This document shows, one piece after another, positions 55,000-62,055 of a stretch of DNA of 62,055 bases. The stretch lies in contig NZ_JAFIFK010000030.1 in NCBI RefSeq assembly GCF_020832045.1, positions 1 through 62,055 on the forward strand. The letters run 5' to 3'. This DNA comes from Halomonas sp. (lineage in GTDB: Bacteria > Pseudomonadota > Gammaproteobacteria > Pseudomonadales > Halomonadaceae). The notes under the pieces are model-generated. The model searched no databases. It saw only the letters and a program-made list of their open reading frames with translations, and was not told the origin of the DNA. Both the position numbers and the translations under genes were made by a program. The first letter of the stretch is position 1. Every line of letters starts with the position of its first letter.

Positions 55000-55140
55000 A
55001 GGGCGTTTTCAAAACAGACGAACGAAGGCAAGACGAGGCAAAAATTGGCGAAATAGCGGAGTTTACGCGGTGTAAATGAGCATATTGAGTCGATTTTTAA
55101 CGACGTATTGGCGAGTGCAGTCCTTTTGTAGACGCCCTCT
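54998..55140. repeat. 143-bp inverted-repeat-bounded intergenic element
   Basis: AGAGGGCGT (54998-55006) and ACGCCCTCT (55132-55140) are perfect inverted ends. The left end overlaps the aceE stop codon. Inside are TTTACGCGGTGTAAA, a small hairpin, and AT-richer sequence unlike its neighbours. It resembles short palindromic repeats I recall from gammaproteobacterial intergenic regions, but no second copy lies in this window. It may be mobile (MITE-like) or form an RNA structure. Confidence 0.6.
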
Positions 55141-55160
55141 GGGCTGAAGGAGAACGAACA

Positions 55161-56438
55161 GTGGCCATTCAAGAGATCAAGGTACCGGACATCGGCGATT
55201 ACACCGATGTCCCGATCATCGAAATCCACGTCCAGGCCGGCGACAGCATCCAGGCCGAGGACCCGCTGATCACCGTGGAGTCCGACAAGGCCTCGATGGA
55301 CGTGCCCGCGCCTGCGGCGGGGACGGTCAAGGAACTCAAGGTCAAGCTCGGCGACACGGTCTCCGAGGGGGCGACGATTCTGACGCTGGAGGTGGAAGGC
55401 GAATCCGCATCCCCCGCAGTCCCTGCGCCTGCCGCGGAAGAGGCGAAGACACCGCCACCGGCGGCTCCCCCCTCGAGCCCACCGGCGGCCTCTCCCTCGT
55501 CTGTTCCGATCGCCGACTTCAGCCGGGTTCACGCCAGCCCCTCTGCGCGCCGACTGGCCCGCGAGCTGGAGGTGGACCTGACCCGAGTGCCGGCGACTGG
55601 CCAAAAGGGCCGGGTCACCCAGGAGGACATACGCAGCTTCGCCAAGGGCGGCGCTCCGGCGGCGGCTAGCGCTTCAGCTGGCGCTCCAGCCGGCGGCGGG
55701 GGCCTGGATCTGTTGCCTTGGCCCAAGGTGGACTTCAGCAAGTTCGGCCCGGTAGAGACCCAGCCGCTGTCACGCATCAAGAAGATCTCCGGTGCCAACC
55801 TGCATCGCAACTGGGTGCAGATTCCCCACGTCACCAACCACGACGAGGCCGACATCACCGACCTGGAGGCCTTCCGGGTACAGTTCAACAAGGCCAACGA
55901 GAAGGCCGGCATCAAGGTCAGCATGCTGGCCTTCATGATCAAGGCCGCGGTCGCCTCCTTGAAGCAGTTCCCCGAGTTCAACGCCTCGCTGGACGGCGAC
56001 AACCTGATCCTCAAGCAGTACTACCACATCGGCTTTGCCGCCGACACGCCCAACGGCCTGGTGGTGCCGGTGATCCGCGATGCGGACCAGAAAGGTGTGG
56101 TCGAGATCGCCCAGGAAATGGGGGCGTTGGCCAAGTTGGCCCGTGAAGGCAAGCTCAAGCCGGACCAGATGCAGGGCGGCTGTTTCACCATCTCCTCCCT
56201 CGGTGGCATTGGCGGGCTCTTTTTCACGCCGATCATCAATGCCCCGGAAGTGGCCATCATGGGCGTGTGTCGCTCCTACTGGAAGCAGGTCTCGCCGGAC
56301 GGCAAGCAGTCGGAATGGCGGTTCGTGCTGCCCCTGTCGCTCTCCTGGGATCACCGGGTGATCGATGGCGCCGCCGCGGCCCGCTTCAACGTCCATTTCG
56401 CCAACCTGCTCGCCGACATGCGGCGCATCATCATGTGA
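55161..56438 (+). CDS. aceF: Pyruvate dehydrogenase E2 (dihydrolipoamide acetyltransferase)
   Basis: A 425-residue E2. A single lipoyl domain (about 1-75; lipoyl Lys43 in ESDKASMD) leads through a Pro/Ala linker to the E1/E3-binding domain (about 125-165, HASPSARRLARELEVDL) and the catalytic domain with SWDHRVIDGAAAARF, where DHRxxDG is the active site. A GTG start at 55161 with GGAG upstream is the only reasonable one. E. coli E2 has three lipoyl domains; here one is on E2 and two are on the next gene. The gap to aceE is filled by the repeat element. Confidence 0.95.
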   Translation: MAIQEIKVPDIGDYTDVPIIEIHVQAGDSIQAEDPLITVESDKASMDVPAPAAGTVKELKVKLGDTVSEGATILTLEVEGESASPAVPAPAAEEAKTPPPAAPPSSPPAASPSSVPIADFSRVHASPSARRLARELEVDLTRVPATGQKGRVTQEDIRSFAKGGAPAAASASAGAPAGGGGLDLLPWPKVDFSKFGPVETQPLSRIKKISGANLHRNWVQIPHVTNHDEADITDLEAFRVQFNKANEKAGIKVSMLAFMIKAAVASLKQFPEFNASLDGDNLILKQYYHIGFAADTPNGLVVPVIRDADQKGVVEIAQEMGALAKLAREGKLKPDQMQGGCFTISSLGGIGGLFFTPIINAPEVAIMGVCRSYWKQVSPDGKQSEWRFVLPLSLSWDHRVIDGAAAARFNVHFANLLADMRRIIM

Positions 56439-56450
56439 GGAGTCGACGAC

Positions 56451-58559
56451 ATGGCCAATGCAATCGAAGTCAAGGTGCCCGATATCGGCGATTTCAAGGA
56501 CGTCGAGATCATCGAGGTGCTGGTCAAGCCGGGCGATGCCATCGACATCGAAACCCCGCTGATCACCCTGGAAACCGACAAGGCCTCCATGGACGTGCCG
56601 TCCCCTATGTCGGGCACGGTGGGAGAACTCAAGGTCAAGGAGGGGGACCGGGTCTCGGAGGGTTCGACCATCCTGATGATGGAACCGGCCGAGACGGGAG
56701 CCCGGGTGGCGGACCACGATCCGCATCCGGCGGTTCATGAAAAGGGGGTGGGCTCAGCGGCGCCCGGCGATGCCGGCGGTGGTTATGGCGGGGGCAGCCT
56801 GGAAGAGATTCGGATACCGGACATCGGCGATTTCAATGACGTCCCGGTGATCGAGGTGCTGGTGCGCCCCGGCGATACGATTCGCGCTGAGGATTCGCTC
56901 ATCACCCTTGAGTCCGACAAGGCCGCCATGGATGTACCCGCGCCCAAGGCGGGCAGAGTTGCCGACGTGCTGGTGGCGGTAGGCGACAGGGTCTCGCAGG
57001 GCACGGCGATCCTGATGCTGGAAGCGGAAGGGTCGGCCCATGCGGCGCCATCCGCATCCGCGCCGGCGGCTGGGCAGCCGGCTGCCACGCCCGCGCCTGC
57101 AGCGGCTTCCTATGCCGGCGGCGCCGACCTCGAGTGCGAGATGCTGGTGCTCGGCGCCGGGCCGGGTGGCTATTCGGCCGCCTTCCGGGCCGCCGACCTG
57201 GGAATGAAGACCGTGCTGGTGGAGCGCTATGCCACCTTGGGTGGGGTGTGCCTGAACGTCGGCTGCATTCCCTCCAAGGCACTTCTGCATGTGGCGGCGG
57301 TCACTGATGCGGCCAAGGACATGGCCGATCACGGCATCGCCTTCGGCAAGCCGAAGATCGATCTCGACAAACTGCGCGGCTGGAAGGAAAAGGTCGTCGG
57401 CAAGCTCACCGGGGGGCTGGCCGGCATGGCCAAGGCGCGCAAGGTCGAGGTCGTTCGCGGAGTCGGTAAATTCCTCGACCCGCTTCATCTGGAGGTAGCC
57501 CTGACCAGCGGCGACGGCCAGGAACCGACCGGCGAGAAGCAGGTGATCAAGTTCGACAAGTGCATCATCGCCGCCGGTTCGCAGTCGGTGAAACTGCCCT
57601 TTATTCCCGATGACCCCCGGGTGGTGGACTCCACCGGCGCCCTGGAGCTGACCTCCATCCCCAAACGCATGCTGGTCATCGGCGGCGGCATCATTGGCCT
57701 GGAGATGGCCACGGTCTACTCCAGCCTGGGCACCCGCATCGACGTGGTCGAGATGCTCGACGGGCTGATGACCGGCGCCGACCGCGACCTGGTCAAGGTG
57801 TGGGAGAAGGTCAACACTCCGCGCTTCGACAAGGTGATGCTCAAGACCCGGACCACCGCCGTGGAAGCCCACAAGAAGGGCCTCAAGGTCAGCTTCGAGG
57901 GCGACAACGCCCCCGCCGAGCCCCAGCTGTACGACATGATCCTGCAATCGGTCGGGCGCAGCCCCAACGGCAACAAGATCGGTGCCGAAAACGCCGGCGT
58001 GGCGGTCGACGAGCGTGGCTTCATTGCCACCGACAGGCAGATGTGCACCAACGTCGGGCACATCTTCGCCATCGGCGACATCGTCGGTCAGCCGATGCTG
58101 GCCCACAAGGCGGTGCATGAGGCGCATGTCGCGGTGGAAGCCGCCGCCGGTCAGAAGAGCTTCTTCGATGCCCGCCAGATTCCCTCGGTGGCCTATACCG
58201 ACCCGGAGGTGGCCTGGGCCGGCAAGACCGAGACCGAATGCAAGGCTGAGGGCATCAAATACGGCAAGGCGGTCTTCCCTTGGGCCGCTTCCGGTCGTGC
58301 CATCGCCAACGGCCGAGACGAGGGTTTCACCAAGCTGCTGTTCGACGAGGAGACCCATCGCATCATCGGTGGGGCCATCGTCGGCACCCAGGCGGGGGAT
58401 CTGATCAGCGAGCTGTGCCTGGCCATCGAGATGGGTTGCGATCCGGTCGACATCGGCAAGACCATCCATCCCCACCCGACCCTGGGCGAATCGGTGGGCA
58501 TGGCCGCCGAACTGTTCGAGGGGGTGTGTACCGACTTGCCGCCGCAGAAGAAGCGTTAG
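56451..58559 (+). CDS. lpdA: Dihydrolipoamide dehydrogenase with two N-terminal lipoyl domains
   Basis: A 702-residue E3. The first lipoyl domain (about 1-80) has Lys44 in ETDKASMD; a short linker leads to a second (about 117-192) with Lys157 in ESDKAAMD; an Ala/Pro linker (about 193-225) precedes the flavoprotein. The E3 part begins with the FAD motif VLGAGPGGYSA and the redox pair CLNVGC (Cys267 and Cys272); later VIGGGIIGLEMA binds NAD, and HPHPTLGE holds the catalytic His. One lipoyl domain on E3 is known in some proteobacteria; two is unusual. It starts 12 bases after aceF, so the two are co-translated. Confidence 0.94.
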   Translation: MANAIEVKVPDIGDFKDVEIIEVLVKPGDAIDIETPLITLETDKASMDVPSPMSGTVGELKVKEGDRVSEGSTILMMEPAETGARVADHDPHPAVHEKGVGSAAPGDAGGGYGGGSLEEIRIPDIGDFNDVPVIEVLVRPGDTIRAEDSLITLESDKAAMDVPAPKAGRVADVLVAVGDRVSQGTAILMLEAEGSAHAAPSASAPAAGQPAATPAPAAASYAGGADLECEMLVLGAGPGGYSAAFRAADLGMKTVLVERYATLGGVCLNVGCIPSKALLHVAAVTDAAKDMADHGIAFGKPKIDLDKLRGWKEKVVGKLTGGLAGMAKARKVEVVRGVGKFLDPLHLEVALTSGDGQEPTGEKQVIKFDKCIIAAGSQSVKLPFIPDDPRVVDSTGALELTSIPKRMLVIGGGIIGLEMATVYSSLGTRIDVVEMLDGLMTGADRDLVKVWEKVNTPRFDKVMLKTRTTAVEAHKKGLKVSFEGDNAPAEPQLYDMILQSVGRSPNGNKIGAENAGVAVDERGFIATDRQMCTNVGHIFAIGDIVGQPMLAHKAVHEAHVAVEAAAGQKSFFDARQIPSVAYTDPEVAWAGKTETECKAEGIKYGKAVFPWAASGRAIANGRDEGFTKLLFDEETHRIIGGAIVGTQAGDLISELCLAIEMGCDPVDIGKTIHPHPTLGESVGMAAELFEGVCTDLPPQKKR

Positions 58560-58652
58560 GACGACTGCCAGCGGGCTGCTGCTGTTCAAACCACCAGTAC
58601 GTGGCGGCCAGTTGGACAGAAACGTAAAAGCAAGTAATGGGGAGATCGACCA

Positions 58653-60254
58653 ATGGACAAGCAACCCCACGAACAGGCACAGAACGACCGGGCGCCAGGA
58701 GGTGAGGAGGCCGGTGGGCGATCCGCCAGGATGATATGGGGACTGCGCGCCTTCGGGCTGTTTGTGGCGCTAGTGGTCTGGCTCGCCATGGGCCAGGCCG
58801 AAGGGCTGTCGCCGGACGCGCGCTGGGTGGCGACGATCGGTGCCCTGATGGCGGTGTGGTGGATGACGGAGGCGATCCCGCTCTCGGCCACCGCCCTGCT
58901 GCCGATCGTGCTGATTCCGATGCTGACGGAACGCACCGTCGCCCAGGCCACGGCGCCCTATGCCAGCTCCATCGTCTTTCTGTTTCTCGGCGGCTTTCTG
59001 ATCGCCATCGCCATGGAGAAGTGGAACCTCCACCGCCGCATCGCGCTGTTGACCCTGGCCCGGGTCGGCGTCTCGCCGAACCGGATCGTGCTCGGCATGA
59101 TGCTCGCCACGGGGTTCCTGTCGATGTGGGTGTCGAATACCGCGACGACCCTGATGATGCTGCCGATCGGGCTCTCCGTGCTGGCCCTGGTCGCGGAGCG
59201 CAGCGGTGAGTCCACCGAGACGGTCAGCGCAGGCCACGATCACCATCGGGCCGGCCACGTCGACTTCATCATCGACGAAAACATCAAGCGCTTCGGCCTC
59301 TGCCTGCTCTTGGCGATCGCCTGGTCGGCAAGCATGGGCGGACTCGGCACGTTGCTCGGCAGCCCGCCGAACGCCATCGTTGCCGGCTATGCCGCCGACG
59401 AGCTGGGCCGAAACATCGGCTTTCTCGAGTGGATGCTGCTCGGCGTTCCGTTGGCTTTCACCTTCATCCTCGTGGGCTGGGTACTGATGACCCGGGTGCT
59501 CTACCCGTTCAAGGTCGAGGAGATCCCCGGCGGCAAAGAGATGATCGAGGGCGAGATCCACAAGCTTGGTACGCTCAGCCAAGGTGAGAAGATGGTATTG
59601 CTCGTCTTCGGCTCGGCCGCGTTCCTGTGGGTCGTCCCCGGCGTACTCGGCAATATTCCGGGGGTGGGCCAGTGGCTGGGACCGCTGGGCAATCTCGACG
59701 ATACCGCCATCGCCATTGCTGCCGGCATTGCACTGTTCGTGTTGCCTGCGCGAGGTCGCAACGAGATGGTACTGAATTGGCAGGATGCCGAGGACGGGCT
59801 GCCCTGGGGCGTGCTGCTGCTGTTCGGCGGCGGCCTGAGCCTCGCAGGCGCGGTCGCGGGAACCGGGCTCGACAACTGGTTCGGCCAACAGGTCACGGGG
59901 CTCGGCATGTTGCCGATCGTCCTGCTGGTGGCCGCCGTTGCCACGATCATCCTGTTCCTGACTGAGGTGACCAGCAACACGGCGACGGCTGCAACCTTCA
60001 TTCCCGTGCTCGGAGGAGTGGCGGTGGGCATCGGCGCCGATTCGATGACGCTGCTCATTCCGGCGGCCTTCGCTGCGACCTGCGCCTTCATGCTGCCGGT
60101 CGGCACGCCACCCAACGCCATCGTCTTCGGCACCGGCGCGGTGAGCATCGCCCAGATGGCGCGTGGCGGGGTCGTCCTCAACATCATCGGGATCGTTTTG
60201 ATCACGCTGTTCTGCTATCTCCTCGGCGGTTTTGCGTTGGGCCTGCAGTTCTGA
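58653..60254 (+). CDS. SLC13/DASS family sodium:anion symporter
   Basis: A 533-residue inner-membrane transporter. WMTEAIPLSATALLPIVLIP starts the family core. The two substrate and sodium sites show MWVSNTATTLMMLPIG and LTEVTSNTATAATFIPV; both SNT motifs are intact, unlike the paralog at 36751. A His-rich stretch (AGHDHHRAGH) lies in a loop. It resembles VcINDY and plant-type dicarboxylate carriers; succinate, malate or fumarate is the likely cargo, which would feed the malic enzyme two genes upstream. Strong GGGGAG before the ATG. Confidence 0.9.
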   Translation: MDKQPHEQAQNDRAPGGEEAGGRSARMIWGLRAFGLFVALVVWLAMGQAEGLSPDARWVATIGALMAVWWMTEAIPLSATALLPIVLIPMLTERTVAQATAPYASSIVFLFLGGFLIAIAMEKWNLHRRIALLTLARVGVSPNRIVLGMMLATGFLSMWVSNTATTLMMLPIGLSVLALVAERSGESTETVSAGHDHHRAGHVDFIIDENIKRFGLCLLLAIAWSASMGGLGTLLGSPPNAIVAGYAADELGRNIGFLEWMLLGVPLAFTFILVGWVLMTRVLYPFKVEEIPGGKEMIEGEIHKLGTLSQGEKMVLLVFGSAAFLWVVPGVLGNIPGVGQWLGPLGNLDDTAIAIAAGIALFVLPARGRNEMVLNWQDAEDGLPWGVLLLFGGGLSLAGAVAGTGLDNWFGQQVTGLGMLPIVLLVAAVATIILFLTEVTSNTATAATFIPVLGGVAVGIGADSMTLLIPAAFAATCAFMLPVGTPPNAIVFGTGAVSIAQMARGGVVLNIIGIVLITLFCYLLGGFALGLQF

Positions 60255-60269
60255 TCTTGCAGGGGGGTG

Positions 60270-60331
60270 GCACCGCAAGAGCTCTTATTGGCTTTGGCTC
60301 CGGCGGATCGCCACCCCATGCCTTGCGGTGC
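60270..60331 (+). repeat. 10-bp inverted repeat between the symporter gene and ahcY
   Basis: GCACCGCAAG (60270-60279) is fully complementary to CTTGCGGTGC (60322-60331), with 42 bases between. The position suggests a transcript structure in the symporter 3' end or ahcY leader. No match to the SAH riboswitch as I know it. Confidence 0.5.
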
Positions 60332-60381
60332 ATTCGGCGCCGTTCGAGTGTCCCACCGAGAGCGAGGAATGCGAGCGTTGA

Positions 60382-60411
60382 TTGTCGCTGCCTGCGTTCC
60401 CTGCCTATAGT
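60382..60411 (+). promoter_or_regulatory. Possible sigma-70 promoter of ahcY
   Basis: TTGTCG (60382-60387), an 18-base spacer and TATAGT (60406-60411) give an acceptable promoter 35-65 bases before the ahcY start. Confidence 0.45.
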
Positions 60412-60446
60412 GAGGGGCACCGTTTTCCGCTCGAGAGAGGTGACGC

Positions 60447-61856
<1,410 letters not shown>

Positions 61857-61893
61857 GGTCTTTTGCGTCGACGACGGCACACGAGACAAGCCG

Positions 61894-61920
61894 ACGCCGC
61901 CTGCGGGCGGCGTTGTCATT
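61894..61920 (+). terminator. Possible terminator after ahcY
   Basis: ACGCCGCC (61894-61901) pairs with GGCGGCGT (61906-61913), followed by TGTCATTTC. The T-run is weak. Confidence 0.6.
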
Positions 61921-62020
61921 TCTCGGCGGGCAGGAATGGTCAGCGCTTCGCTTGTTGGCCTCTCGACCCTCGGCTAGCTTTCACTGGAGTGCCATACATT
62001 CACGGATCGAGGTAAACGAG

Positions 62021-62055
62021 ATGGACTTTGGCCACTTCAAATCATGCATCGAAGC
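62021..62055 (+). CDS. 5' end of an unidentified gene (runs off right edge)
   Basis: ATG at 62021, with GAGG nine bases upstream, opens MDFGHFKSCIE and stays open to the window end. Too short to name; downstream of ahcY many proteobacteria carry metF, but these residues do not let me say so. Confidence 0.4.
   Translation, partial: MDFGHFKSCIE

Noticed and set aside
60255..60446. SAH riboswitch upstream of ahcY
   Set aside because: I could not fit the conserved core of that family to the sequence. Only a simple inverted repeat is seen.

Overview
The window is a GC-rich gammaproteobacterial chromosome segment. Gene content and order look like Halomonas or a near relative in the Halomonadaceae: a glnA / DUF4124 / ntrB / ntrC block, an epd-pgk-fba block next to tkt, metK beside tkt, a DcaP-type porin, and strongly acidic secreted proteins that fit a halophile. 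This placement is inferred from protein resemblance only. I see no rRNA, tRNA, CRISPR array, prophage or insertion sequence. Most genes are core metabolism.

Layout. 1-7,640: small metabolic genes (nitroreductase, aldo/keto reductase, MFS transporter, cytochrome b561), two paralogous small secreted proteins around a DUF4202 gene, and a divergent pair with Fur boxes. 7,641-18,200: a branched-chain-amino-acid-type ABC importer (binding protein facing livMHFG), an NSS sodium symporter, a secreted M20 peptidase and a Tat-exported amidohydrolase. 18,360-22,133: typA, a glycosyltransferase-like ORF and an orphan Bug/TctC binding protein. 22,134-27,731: the nitrogen-control locus. 27,915-35,045: zinc alcohol dehydrogenase, dgt, a NERD protein, a sirtuin, YciH and a HAD phosphatase. 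35,046-36,730: a tandem pair of acidic secreted proteins in AT-rich surroundings. 36,751-39,988: an SLC13 transporter, a DcaP porin and a small phasin-like protein. 40,166-47,980: epd-pgk-fba, two Hsp20 genes, a class I aldolase and tkt. 48,288-61,856: metK, maeB, aceE-aceF-lpdA, a second SLC13 symporter and ahcY.

The genes form several coherent units. NtrB/NtrC should drive glnA and their own operon: both have sigma-54 -24/-12 elements preceded by NtrC-type TGCACCA/TGGTGCA boxes. However, glnA carries an in-frame TAA at codon 296, where relatives have a tyrosine, with intact frame on both sides. It is therefore either a recent nonsense mutation or a sequence error. The aldolases, pgk, epd, tkt, maeB and the pyruvate dehydrogenase genes cover lower glycolysis, the pentose phosphate link and acetyl-CoA entry. 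metK and ahcY serve the methyl cycle. The E3 subunit is unusual in carrying two lipoyl domains.

The strongest candidate for something undescribed is the acidic protein pair at 35,512 and 36,342. Both have the same signal peptide and the same C-terminal end. Each has a sigma-54-type promoter, an AT-rich spacer and a shared upstream motif (GACTCATGTG.CAT) at almost the same distance from the promoter. This looks like a duplicated, activator-controlled secreted-protein module of unknown function.
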